From assembly GCF_944387275.1 (NCBI RefSeq), contig NZ_CALXEG010000037.1:1-32597 (forward strand): DNA of 32,597 nucleotides, read 5' to 3'. Under the pieces are notes generated by a model. That model was not told the origin of the DNA, did not search any database, and saw nothing but the letters and a program-made list of their open reading frames with translations. The stretch's first letter is position 1. The number at the start of each line of letters is the position of its first letter. This document shows, piece after piece, positions 15,286-22,227 of the stretch. Source of the DNA: an uncultured Pseudoflavonifractor sp. GTDB taxonomy: Bacteria > Bacillota > Clostridia > Oscillospirales > Oscillospiraceae. Position numbers and translations under genes: made by a program.

Positions 15286-15316
15286 TGCAACCTTTTTTGC
15301 TCTCTTCTGGTATTAT
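15286..15316 (+). promoter_or_regulatory. Candidate ECF-type promoter of the sigma/serpin operon
   Basis: TGCAACC (15286-15292) resembles ECF -35 elements with an AAC core. TATTAT (15311-15316) lies 18 nt further on, with AT-rich DNA between. This fits self-activation by the encoded sigma factor, but the ECF reading is an inference; a weak sigma-A -10 could also explain TATTAT. Confidence 0.45.
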
Positions 15317-15327
15317 GGATGTAAGAG

Positions 15328-15374
15328 GTCCCGGAGGGCGGCCCGCTGGGGGCATGGCGGGCGGTCTCCGGGAC
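15328..15374 (+). promoter_or_regulatory. Structured leader of the ECF sigma gene
   Basis: GTCCCGGAG (15328-15336) pairs perfectly with CTCCGGGAC (15366-15374). Inside, CCCGC pairs with GCGGG. The structure ends 17 nt before the ribosome site and has no T-run. It could be a regulatory leader. Confidence 0.5.
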
Positions 15375-15403
15375 GGAGGATGCCCAAAAAGAGGTGAGGG
15401 AAT

Positions 15404-15871
15404 ATGACGGACGAGAGGACCGCCCGCGCTCAGGTGGAGCGCTGGGGCGGCATGGTGTGGCGGCTGGCCCTGGCCCGCACCCGCCATATCCAGGACAGTG
15501 AGGACGTATTTCAGGAGGTATTCGCCCGCTTTTTCCGCCACGAGGGGGAGCTGAGCAGCGACGAGCACCGGAAGGCCTGGCTCATCCGCTGCACCCTCAA
15601 CTGCACCAGCACCCTGCTCTCCGCGCCCTGGCGGAAGAGCCTGCCCCTGGAGGAGGCCCTGACCAGGGCCGTGCCCCAGGAGGACCGGGCAGTGTACCAG
15701 GCGGTGCTGGCCCTGCCCAAGCCCTACCGGACGGCCATCCATCTCCACTACTATGAGGGGTACTCGGTGGCGGAGGTGGCCGCCCTGACCGGGGCCCGGG
15801 AGGGCACGGTGAAGAGCTGGCTGTCCCGGGGCCGGGACAGGCTGGCTGCTGCATTGAAGGGAGATGAGTGA
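15404..15871 (+). CDS. ECF-type RNA polymerase sigma factor
   Basis: A 155-residue sigma-70 family protein with regions 2 and 4 only. Region 2 contains DSEDVFQEVFARFF. Region 4 contains LPKPYRTAIHLHYYEGYSVAEVA and the recognition helix REGTVKSWLSRGRDRL. Such factors direct transcription to stress or envelope genes and are usually held by a membrane anti-sigma factor encoded next to them. Here the downstream gene overlaps by 8 nt and encodes a membrane-anchored serpin. GAGGTGAGGGA precedes the ATG. A candidate self-promoter and a structured leader lie upstream. It is shorter than typical Bacillus ECF factors but complete. Confidence 0.92.
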   Translation: MTDERTARAQVERWGGMVWRLALARTRHIQDSEDVFQEVFARFFRHEGELSSDEHRKAWLIRCTLNCTSTLLSAPWRKSLPLEEALTRAVPQEDRAVYQAVLALPKPYRTAIHLHYYEGYSVAEVAALTGAREGTVKSWLSRGRDRLAAALKGDE

Positions 15872-17330
15872 CATGCTGGACAGATACAAGGCGGCCAACG
15901 ACGCCCTCCGGCCCTCGCCGGAGCTGGTGGACCGGGCCGTGACAGGGGCAGGGCGGAAAAAGCGCCGCCGCCCCCTCATTCCCGCCCTGGTGGCGGCGGT
16001 ACTGGCGGTGGTACTGCTGGCCACCGGCATCCCCGGCCTGACCGGCTCCACGGGCGGCAGCGCCCAGGCCCTGGCGGTGCCGGTATACCCCGAGCTGGCC
16101 AAAGCTCCCGGCGAACCGCTCCAGGACACGAAACAGGCCTGGATAGACTGGAACGAGGCCTATGACGCCTACCGGGACGACTGGCGCGCCTTCCGGGACG
16201 CCGCCCCGGCCCTGGCCGACCAGCCCGGGCTGCTGGAGGCGCTATCGGACTTCTCCGCCCGCAGCGCCGCCCTGGCCCTGGCGGGGGAGAACAACCGGAT
16301 TTACTCCCCCATCTCCCTGTGGTTTGCCCTGGCCATGCTGGCCGAGACCACGGCGGGGGAGACCAGACAGCAGGTGCTCGCCGCCCTGGGGGCGGAGGAC
16401 ATGGAGCAGCTGCGCGGCTGGGCGGACAGCCTGTGGCACGCCCTGTACACCGACGACGGCACCGCCACCCTGCTGCTGGGCAGCTCCATCTGGCTGGGGG
16501 AGGGGGTCGGGTTCCACCAGGACGTGCTGGACACCCTGGCGGAGCGCTACTACGCCGGCTCCTACCGGGTGCCCATGGGCACCGACGAGGCGGACGAGGC
16601 CCTGGCCGCCTGGGTGGCGGAGCAGACCAAGGGGCTCATCGGCGGAGACGGCAAGGTGCTGGAGACCACCCAGGACACCCTTGCGGTGCTGGCCTCCACC
16701 CTGTACTACCAGGCGGGCTGGCGGGACGAGTTCCAGCCGGAGAACACCAGCGAGGACGTCTTCACCACCGCCGCCGGTGAAGAATTGACGGTGGACTTCA
16801 TGCACCGCACAGACAAGAATGTGTCCTTCCTCCGCCGGACCAAGTACCAGGCTGCGGCCCTGTCCACTTCTCTGGGGCAGATGATCTTCGTCCTGCCGGA
16901 GGAGGGGGTGTCTCCCACCGAGCTGCTGTCCAACCCCAATTTTCTCCCCAGCCTGGACATCTACAGTGACGACGCCATTCTGGGCGAGGTCCACTGGTCC
17001 GTGCCCAAGTTTGACGTCAGCTCCGACCTGTACCTGATGTCCACGTTGGAGGGTCTGGGCATCACCGACGCCCTGGACCGGAACGCCGCCGACTTCTCCT
17101 CTCTGACCGATGAGGCACTATGGGTGGACCAGATCAAGCAAATCGGCCGGGTCAAAGTGGACGAGCAGGGGGTGGAGGCCGCCGCCGTCACCCTGATGGC
17201 CGCCGACGGCGAAGGGCCGCCCCCCGAGGACCCCACCATCTGCGTCATGGACCTGGACCGGCCCTTCCTCTTCCTCATCAGGGCGGAGGACACGGTGCTC
17301 TTTGTGGGCGTGGTGGAAAATCCGGGGTAA
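15864..17330 (+). CDS. Membrane-anchored serpin in the anti-sigma position
   Basis: The 488-residue protein has a short cytoplasmic N-terminus (1-30), a RKKRRR stop patch (31-36) and one membrane helix (about 37-56). An extracellular linker (to about 115) and a full serpin domain follow. Serpin signatures include NRIYSPISLWFALAML, LYYQAGWRDEF and the C-terminal DRPFLFLI and GVVENPG. The reactive-loop hinge EQGVEAAAVT (434-443) keeps the small residues needed for loop insertion, so an inhibitory mechanism is plausible. Counting from the hinge places P1-P1' near Glu450-Gly451. The start overlaps the sigma stop (ATGAGTGA), as anti-sigma genes often do. I infer a dual role: holding the sigma factor and sensing or trapping proteases. 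Confidence 0.88.
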   Translation: MSDMLDRYKAANDALRPSPELVDRAVTGAGRKKRRRPLIPALVAAVLAVVLLATGIPGLTGSTGGSAQALAVPVYPELAKAPGEPLQDTKQAWIDWNEAYDAYRDDWRAFRDAAPALADQPGLLEALSDFSARSAALALAGENNRIYSPISLWFALAMLAETTAGETRQQVLAALGAEDMEQLRGWADSLWHALYTDDGTATLLLGSSIWLGEGVGFHQDVLDTLAERYYAGSYRVPMGTDEADEALAAWVAEQTKGLIGGDGKVLETTQDTLAVLASTLYYQAGWRDEFQPENTSEDVFTTAAGEELTVDFMHRTDKNVSFLRRTKYQAAALSTSLGQMIFVLPEEGVSPTELLSNPNFLPSLDIYSDDAILGEVHWSVPKFDVSSDLYLMSTLEGLGITDALDRNAADFSSLTDEALWVDQIKQIGRVKVDEQGVEAAAVTLMAADGEGPPPEDPTICVMDLDRPFLFLIRAEDTVLFVGVVENPG

Positions 17331-17353
17331 CAGGACATCGCCCCACCAATTTG

Positions 17354-17382
17354 GGCGGGCCGCAGTGCGGCCCGCCTTTTTT
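17354..17382 (+). terminator. Terminator of the sigma/serpin operon
   Basis: A 10-bp GC stem (GGCGGGCCGC/GCGGCCCGCC, loop agt) is followed by T6, 23 nt after the serpin stop. Confidence 0.88.
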
Positions 17383-17633
17383 GCGCACGCCCCCTTTTCG
17401 GCCTGAAAAACCCACGTTTTTTCGTTTGTGAAATATCTATCATATTATTAACTTTTTCGTTGCAAATTGTTTTATTTTTCTCAATTACAAGTTAAAAAAT
17501 AAACTTATTGCACATCCATTGACTTTTCCAGGGAGACAGCTATACTCAAATCAAGAACAGGCGGAAGGATTTTGATATCAGAATTCTTTCTCCCCTCCGA
17601 ACCGGCAAAATATGAAAGAGTGAGGCGTTGAAC
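17383..17633. other. AT-rich intergenic region before the SDR gene
   Basis: No gene. About 130 bp of strikingly AT-rich DNA precedes the promoter. It contains an imperfect inverted repeat, roughly TTTATTTTT (17471-17479) with AAAAATAAA (17494-17502). It may act as an UP element or regulator site. Confidence 0.4.
17519..17546 (+). promoter_or_regulatory. Promoter of the SDR/NTF2 operon
   Basis: TTGACT (17519-17524), a 16-nt spacer and TATACT (17541-17546). The leader is about 80 nt. Confidence 0.65.
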
Positions 17634-18416
17634 ATGGGTATTTACGTGGTAACCGGCGGCTCCAGCGGCATCGGAGCCCAGATCGTGTCCAAGCTGAAGG
17701 AGCAGGGCCACGAGACCGTCAACATCGACCTGAAGGACGGCGATATCACCGCCAACCTGGCCACCGTGGAGGGCAGGGAGTCCGCTCTGCGGGAGCTGTA
17801 CGACCGGTATCCCGACGGCATTGACGCCATGATCTGCAACGCGGGCGTCTCCGGCGCCAGCGGCAACATCCCCCTCATCATCTCCCTGAACTACTTCGGC
17901 GCCACCGCCATGGCCTCCGGCGCCCTGGAGCTGCTGCAGAAGAAGCGGGGCTCCTGCGTGGTCACCTCCTCCAACACCATCGCCCAGGGCGCGGCCCGGA
18001 TGGACGTGGTGGGCATGCTGAACAACCAGGCCGACGAGGAGCGCATCCTGGCCCTGGTGAAGGACTACGACCCCAAGACCGCCCACTCCTTCTACGCCGC
18101 CACCAAGTATGCCCTGGCCCGCTGGGCCCGCCGCATGAGCGCCGACTGGGGCGCCCACGGCGTACGCATCAACGCGGTGGCCCCCGGCAACGTGCGCACC
18201 GCCATGACCGCCAAGCTCTCCCCGGAGCACATGGTGGCGGTGGAGGCCCTGCCCGTGCCCATCAACTACGGCACCAACGACCCGCTGATGAGCCCCGAGG
18301 ACATCGCCAACGCCATCATCTTCCTCTCCTCGCCCCTGGCCCACGGCATCAACGGCGTGGTGCTCTTTGTGGACGGCGGCACCGACGCGCTGCTCAATTC
18401 CGAAAAGGTCTATTAA
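17634..18416 (+). CDS. Short-chain dehydrogenase resembling 3-alpha-hydroxysteroid dehydrogenase
   Basis: An NAD(P)-dependent Rossmann oxidoreductase of 260 residues. The cofactor motif TGGSSGIG spans 7-14, and CNAG (68-71) and LNYFGAT (85-91) follow. The catalytic set is Ser112/113, Tyr154 and Lys158 (YAATK). The gap of about 41 residues between Ser and Tyr is much longer than in ordinary SDRs. It matches the extra segment of Comamonas testosteroni HsdA (Ser114, Tyr155, Lys159 as I recall), as do the VNYFGAT-like motif and the VDGG C-terminus. A 3-alpha-hydroxysteroid or bile-acid substrate is therefore possible but unproven. ATG 17634 has GAGGC 8 nt before it. An NTF2-fold gene follows 15 nt later. 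Confidence 0.87.
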   Translation: MGIYVVTGGSSGIGAQIVSKLKEQGHETVNIDLKDGDITANLATVEGRESALRELYDRYPDGIDAMICNAGVSGASGNIPLIISLNYFGATAMASGALELLQKKRGSCVVTSSNTIAQGAARMDVVGMLNNQADEERILALVKDYDPKTAHSFYAATKYALARWARRMSADWGAHGVRINAVAPGNVRTAMTAKLSPEHMVAVEALPVPINYGTNDPLMSPEDIANAIIFLSSPLAHGINGVVLFVDGGTDALLNSEKVY

Positions 18417-18431
18417 GAGGGGGTTACTGAT

Positions 18432-18761
18432 ATGCTGATTGCGGATTTCATCCACGCCATGGAGAAAAAGGACTACAAGGCCATGTCCCAGTGCTTTTCC
18501 AGCCAGTGCCGGCTGTTTGACTACTGCACGCCCGAGGGCACGCCCAACTTCTTCGTCTACGGCCGCCGGGCCATGGACATGTTCTACCACAACCAGTTCA
18601 TTCTGGGCGGCCTGTCCGTGTCCAGCCCCCGCATCGTGGACGAGCGGACCGTCAACTTCTACATCAGCTACGGCGGCATTATCAACCACGCCGTGGCCAA
18701 CATCGAGAGCTACGACCCCACCACCGGCCTCATCAAGGAGCTGGTCATCCGGCCCGCATAA
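18432..18761 (+). CDS. NTF2/SnoaL-fold small protein
   Basis: A 109-residue protein that starts with a helix of the type DFIHAMEKKDYKAMSQCF and continues with alternating beta-strands. This pattern is typical of the nuclear transport factor 2 cone fold, which includes ketosteroid isomerase, SnoaL cyclases and bile-acid dehydratase BaiE. It has Asp and Tyr residues that could serve in catalysis (FDYC near 33-36) but I cannot place the active site with certainty. It is 15 nt behind the SDR with AAGAGGGGG before the ATG, so the two are co-expressed. A joint role on a steroid-like or polyketide-like substrate is an inference. Confidence 0.75.
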   Translation: MLIADFIHAMEKKDYKAMSQCFSSQCRLFDYCTPEGTPNFFVYGRRAMDMFYHNQFILGGLSVSSPRIVDERTVNFYISYGGIINHAVANIESYDPTTGLIKELVIRPA

Positions 18762-18773
18762 AGCGAACGAAGA

Positions 18774-18810
18774 AAAATCCCCGCTCCGGAGCTTCCGGAG
18801 CGGGGATTTT
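18774..18810. terminator. Bidirectional terminator
   Basis: A 16-bp perfect stem (18774-18789 with 18795-18810) has A4 and T4 ends and lies between the convergent NTF2 and DUF1847 genes. Confidence 0.88.
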
Positions 18811-18815
18811 GTCGT

Positions 18816-19460
18816 TTACTCCTTCTCAGGGCCGTAGAGGCGCTTGTAATAGGAGTCCGCCGTGTACAGCGCGGCGGCGGGGTTGTTGCCGGTGACCCGG
18901 TCCTTGGTCACCAGGGTGGTGCACAGGGCGTCGGAGTACTTGTAGAACAGGCTGTCGTGGCCCACGCAAAGGCCCACCACAATGTTCAGCTCCGTGCCCT
19001 GCCTGTTGAGCAGCTTGGCCTGGAGGATGGGGTTGCACATATTGGTGCCGATGGACTCGCACTCTGGGGCGATGCCCACCGCCGTCTTGCGGACCGCACC
19101 CGCCTTGCAGGCCACGCCGTACACCTCAAAGCCGTGGCTGCGGAGGATTTTCGCGGCAATCCGGGCCTCGCGGATCAGGCCCACGCAGGTGGCGATGCCC
19201 AGCTTGTGGTATCCCATCCGCTTGGCAAACTCCACGATCTCCTGTATGCGGGTCCAGTGGCAGTAGCCCTGGTACTCCACATCCGCCGCCGTGGTCATGA
19301 CCTTGTGGTTGATCTCTTCGTGGTAGGCCTCCATGGCCTCGTCCATGGCCTGCCGGTCCATGTGCTCGGTCAGGCAGAAGGGGGGTCGCCCCTCCGGGTC
19401 CTGACGCTTGCAGCCCACTACGCCGCAGTCGGCGCAGGAGCGGACGATTTCCTTTTCCAT
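18816..19460 (-). CDS. DUF1847 cysteine-rich protein, likely metal-binding
   Basis: A 214-residue soluble protein with an N-terminal cysteine cluster (SCADCGVVGC, then FCL) that could bind zinc or an Fe-S cluster. The core contains GYCHWTRIQEIVEFAKRMGYHKLGIATCVGL and later GIAPECES and MCNPILQA, matching DUF1847, a family of anaerobes with no known reaction. Several further cysteines (near 99, 123, 138, 147 and 169) may complete metal sites. GAGAGGAG precedes the ATG at 19460. It is a single gene, ending 6 nt from the shared terminator. Confidence 0.82.
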   Translation of the reverse strand: MEKEIVRSCADCGVVGCKRQDPEGRPPFCLTEHMDRQAMDEAMEAYHEEINHKVMTTAADVEYQGYCHWTRIQEIVEFAKRMGYHKLGIATCVGLIREARIAAKILRSHGFEVYGVACKAGAVRKTAVGIAPECESIGTNMCNPILQAKLLNRQGTELNIVVGLCVGHDSLFYKYSDALCTTLVTKDRVTGNNPAAALYTADSYYKRLYGPEKE

Positions 19461-19525
19461 TGCGCAGCGCTCCTCTCAACATTCTCCCTAATCACAATTC
19501 AGGAGATATAAAATCAGGCAAAAGC

Positions 19526-19554
19526 TTTACAGTTTTCCATGTTTTCTGTATCAT
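19526..19554 (+). promoter_or_regulatory. Predicted promoter of the 19612 gene
   Basis: TTTACA (19526-19531), a 17-nt spacer and TATCAT (19549-19554). Confidence 0.55.
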
Positions 19555-19611
19555 ATATTTGAGGAAAGCTCCCTGAAACAACGTGCCTCCGGGCCAGAAA
19601 GGAGTTCCGGC

Positions 19612-19995
19612 ATGAAGATACGGTTTTCCAAGGAACTACTTGTACTCCTCGCCGTGGTTATCCTGCTGCTGGTATCCGCCGCCACCACGTTTTTGCTCCC
19701 TCCGGGCTGGTTTGAGGCCGTCACCTTTGACGCCGTGGTAAAGGAGGATACGCTCCTTCTGGTGGATGAGAATCTGGAGTACCTTTCTATCCTGAGGGAG
19801 GACGGAGAAGAACAGAGGCTCTGCATCAGGCAAGACACCAGAGTAACGGACGAGGACGGTCGGAAGCTGGACCTGACCGAAGGCGTGGAGCTGAAGGCAG
19901 GGCAACCCATCCGGGTCACCGCGCGTAGTCTTGTGTATTACGAGCCTGTAACAACATTTGAAACCTGCTTCAAAATTGTGATGCTCTCCCCGTAG
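19612..19995 (+). CDS. Small membrane-anchored protein of unknown function
   Basis: A 127-residue protein with one N-terminal hydrophobic helix (about 8-30), which may be an uncleaved anchor or signal peptide. An extracellular beta-rich domain of about 95 residues follows. The pattern 'LLLVDENLEYLSIL ... DTRVTDEDGRKLDL ... GQPIRVTA' resembles small OB-like domains such as DUF3221, but this is a resemblance only. AAAGGAG precedes the ATG and a promoter lies at 19526-19554. Codon use is less GC-biased than in neighbouring genes. No partner is apparent. Confidence 0.6.
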   Translation: MKIRFSKELLVLLAVVILLLVSAATTFLLPPGWFEAVTFDAVVKEDTLLLVDENLEYLSILREDGEEQRLCIRQDTRVTDEDGRKLDLTEGVELKAGQPIRVTARSLVYYEPVTTFETCFKIVMLSP

Positions 19996-20007
19996 GCAAG
20001 TCAAACG

Positions 20008-20040
20008 GCCCGGCGCGAACTGCTTCGCGCCGGGCTCTTT
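20008..20040 (+). terminator. Probable terminator
   Basis: A 12-bp stem (GCCCGGCGCGAA/TTCGCGCCGGGC, loop ctgc) is followed by TCTTTCTGT, 12 nt after the stop of the 19612 gene. The T-run is interrupted. Confidence 0.6.
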
Positions 20041-20047
20041 CTGTCTG

Positions 20048-21250
20048 TTACTTCCTGGGATCCTGGACGGGGCTGCCGTCGGCGGGCACCAGGCAGCCGT
20101 CCTTGTCGTACTTGAGGATGGTGATGTCCGCACGGGTGTTCTTGGCGATCTGCTCCATCTTCATCTGCTCGGTGATGCCCACCACCAGGGTGTAGGCCAC
20201 GCCGTGGCGCTTGGCCCGGCCGGTGCGGCCGATGCGGTGGATGTAGTACTCGATCTCGTCGGGCACGTCGTAATTGAACACCACGTCCACGTCGTCGATG
20301 TCCAGGCCCCGGGCGGCCACGTCGGTGGCCACCAGCACCCGCAGTTTGCCCTCCCGGAAGGTCTGGAGGGTCTTCTCCCGGATGCGCTGCTGGATGTCCC
20401 CGTGGATGGCCTGGGCGGAGATGCCCCGCATCTGGAGCAGACCGGAGAGCCGGTCGGTCATGTTCTTGGTGTTGCAGAAAGCGATGGCCCGCTCGTATCC
20501 GCCGTGCTCCAGCAGGGCCACCATGGTCTCCAGCTTGTCCCCCCGGCCCTCCAGGTCGATGCGGTACTGCTGGATGTCCGGCTTGTTTTCCTCGTCAGGC
20601 CGCACCACAATCTCCACCGGGTCCCGCTGGTACACCCAGGAGATGTCCATCACCTCACGGGAGATGGTGGCGGAGAAGAGGCCCAGGTTCTTCCGGGACT
20701 TGATCTGGTCCAGAATCCGGGTCACGTCGTGGATGAAGCCCATGTCCAGCATCCGGTCGGCCTCGTCCAGCACCACGGTCTCCACCTTGTCCAGCTTCAC
20801 GGTGCGGCGCTTCATGTGGTCCATGAGGCGGCCGGGGGTGGCCACCACGATCTGGGGGTGCTTTTTCAGGGTGGTGATCTGCTTCTCAATGGGGGCGCCG
20901 CCGTAGAGGCACACCGAGCGCACACCCTCCTTAAATTCACACAGGTCCCGCAGCTCGTCCTGAATCTGGAGGGCCAACTCACGGGTGGGGGCCAGCACCA
21001 GGGCCTGCACCGCGTCGCTCTCCGGGTCGATGTGCTCCACCATGGGGATGCCGAAGGCAAAGGTCTTGCCCGTGCCGGTAGGGGCCTTGGCGATGACGTC
21101 CTTCCACTCCATGAAGTAGGGGATGGCGCCCGCCTGGACCGGGGTGGCCCGGACATAGCCCTTCTTGTCGATGGCCTTCATGACCTCGGCCGAGAGGCCC
21201 AGGTCCGCGTAATTGACAATTTCATTTACCTGTTCGCCGTTGATTTCCAT
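20048..21250 (-). CDS. DEAD-box ATP-dependent RNA helicase
   Basis: A 400-residue helicase core with both RecA-like domains and little else. Motifs are the Q-motif region (Gly-Tyr-x-x-A-T-P-V-Q), APTGTGKT (56-63), PTRELA, TPGRLMD, DEAD, SAT, RGLDIDDVD and HRIGRTGR. It resembles CshA/DeaD-type proteins that remodel mRNA and assist ribosome assembly or cold adaptation, but lacks their long basic C-terminal extension. AAAGGA precedes ATG 21250; a longer frame upstream lacks a ribosome site. An inverted repeat and weak promoter lie at 21363-21414. Confidence 0.93.
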   Translation of the reverse strand: MEINGEQVNEIVNYADLGLSAEVMKAIDKKGYVRATPVQAGAIPYFMEWKDVIAKAPTGTGKTFAFGIPMVEHIDPESDAVQALVLAPTRELALQIQDELRDLCEFKEGVRSVCLYGGAPIEKQITTLKKHPQIVVATPGRLMDHMKRRTVKLDKVETVVLDEADRMLDMGFIHDVTRILDQIKSRKNLGLFSATISREVMDISWVYQRDPVEIVVRPDEENKPDIQQYRIDLEGRGDKLETMVALLEHGGYERAIAFCNTKNMTDRLSGLLQMRGISAQAIHGDIQQRIREKTLQTFREGKLRVLVATDVAARGLDIDDVDVVFNYDVPDEIEYYIHRIGRTGRAKRHGVAYTLVVGITEQMKMEQIAKNTRADITILKYDKDGCLVPADGSPVQDPRK

Positions 21251-21362
21251 GCTGATATTCCTTTCTTTCCGCACTGATTCAAGGTCCCCACAAGGCGAAA
21301 AGAACCCTTTCAGCCCCAACGCCCGCCCGGCCCGGGGGGCGCGACCCTAAATCAACAGAGAA

Positions 21363-21414
21363 ATTCTGTTTTTTCTCCGGTATTCGGTCAATAGTGTAGC
21401 ATATACCGGAGAAA
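21363..21414 (-). promoter_or_regulatory. Possible helicase promoter inside an inverted repeat
   Basis: Arms TTTCTCCGGTAT (21372-21383) and ATACCGGAGAAA (21403-21414) are perfectly complementary, with 19 nt between. On the minus strand TTGACC (21391-21386) lies between the arms, with CAGAAT (21368-21363) 17 nt downstream. The repeat could be an operator or a leader structure. Confidence 0.45.
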
Positions 21415-21443
21415 TATGCAACGGATATTGGCGCGTGTGTTCC

Positions 21444-21472
21444 TTGACATTCCGGAAATGAGCGGATACAAT
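21444..21472 (+). promoter_or_regulatory. Promoter of the glycosylation operon
   Basis: A perfect TTGACA (21444-21449), a 17-nt spacer and TACAAT (21467-21472). Confidence 0.75.
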
Positions 21473-21528
21473 GTTACTCTGCTATAGTGTAAAAATATTG
21501 TGTAAAAACTGGAAGGAGGCGCGGGAGA

Positions 21529-22227
21529 TTGAAGCTTTCACTGGTGATCCCCGCCTATAATGAGAGCAGCATCATTGAGGCCACCCTCCGCACCGTCACC
21601 GCCCGTCTGGCGGAGATGGACCCGGACTACGAGCTGCTCATTGTGGACGACGGCAGCACCGACAACATGGCCGACCTGGTGCGTCCCTTTGAGGACGGCC
21701 ACGTCCGCCTGACCGGCTACCACCCCAACGGCGGCAAGGGCAAGGCCGTCCGGACGGGCATGCTGGAGGCGAAAGGGGACTATGTGTTCTGCACCGACGC
21801 CGACCTGGCCTACGGCCTGGAGAACATCCCCGACATGCTGGACAAGCTGGCGGCGGGGGCGGATCTGTGCATCGGCTCCCGGCGGCTGGACGCTCTGGGC
21901 TACCAGGGCTATCCCCCCATCCGCCTGCTGACCTCCAAGGTGTTCGGCCTGCTGGTGCGGCTCTTCTCCGGCCTGCCCTATGACACCCAGTGCGGCATCA
22001 AGGGCTACCGGCATGACGCCGCCCAGGCCATCTTCTCCCGCTGCTCCACCGACGGCTTCGCCTTTGACTTTGAGGTGCTCCTCCGGGCCCGGAAGCTGGG
22101 CCTGCGGGTGGCCCAGGAGGCGGTCCACGTGGTGAACCACCGGGAATCCAAGGTAAACATCCTCCGGGACAGTGTCCGCATGTTCCGGGATATCTTCCGC
22201 ATCCGGCGGCTGGTGGCCCATACATGA
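21529..22227 (+). CDS. GT2 glycosyltransferase, polyprenyl-phosphate sugar synthase type
   Basis: A 232-residue GT-A fold enzyme with VIPAYNES at the start, VDDGSTD, the metal site DADLAY and the acceptor region YDTQCGIKGYR, as in ALG5/DPM1-like enzymes. It would transfer a sugar from a nucleotide donor to undecaprenyl phosphate on the cytoplasmic face. Unlike CsbB it has no C-terminal membrane helices. The start is TTG 21529 with GGAGG 9 nt upstream. Its stop overlaps the next start as ATGA. With the next two genes it forms a lipid-linked glycosylation set. Confidence 0.9.
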   Translation: MKLSLVIPAYNESSIIEATLRTVTARLAEMDPDYELLIVDDGSTDNMADLVRPFEDGHVRLTGYHPNGGKGKAVRTGMLEAKGDYVFCTDADLAYGLENIPDMLDKLAAGADLCIGSRRLDALGYQGYPPIRLLTSKVFGLLVRLFSGLPYDTQCGIKGYRHDAAQAIFSRCSTDGFAFDFEVLLRARKLGLRVAQEAVHVVNHRESKVNILRDSVRMFRDIFRIRRLVAHT

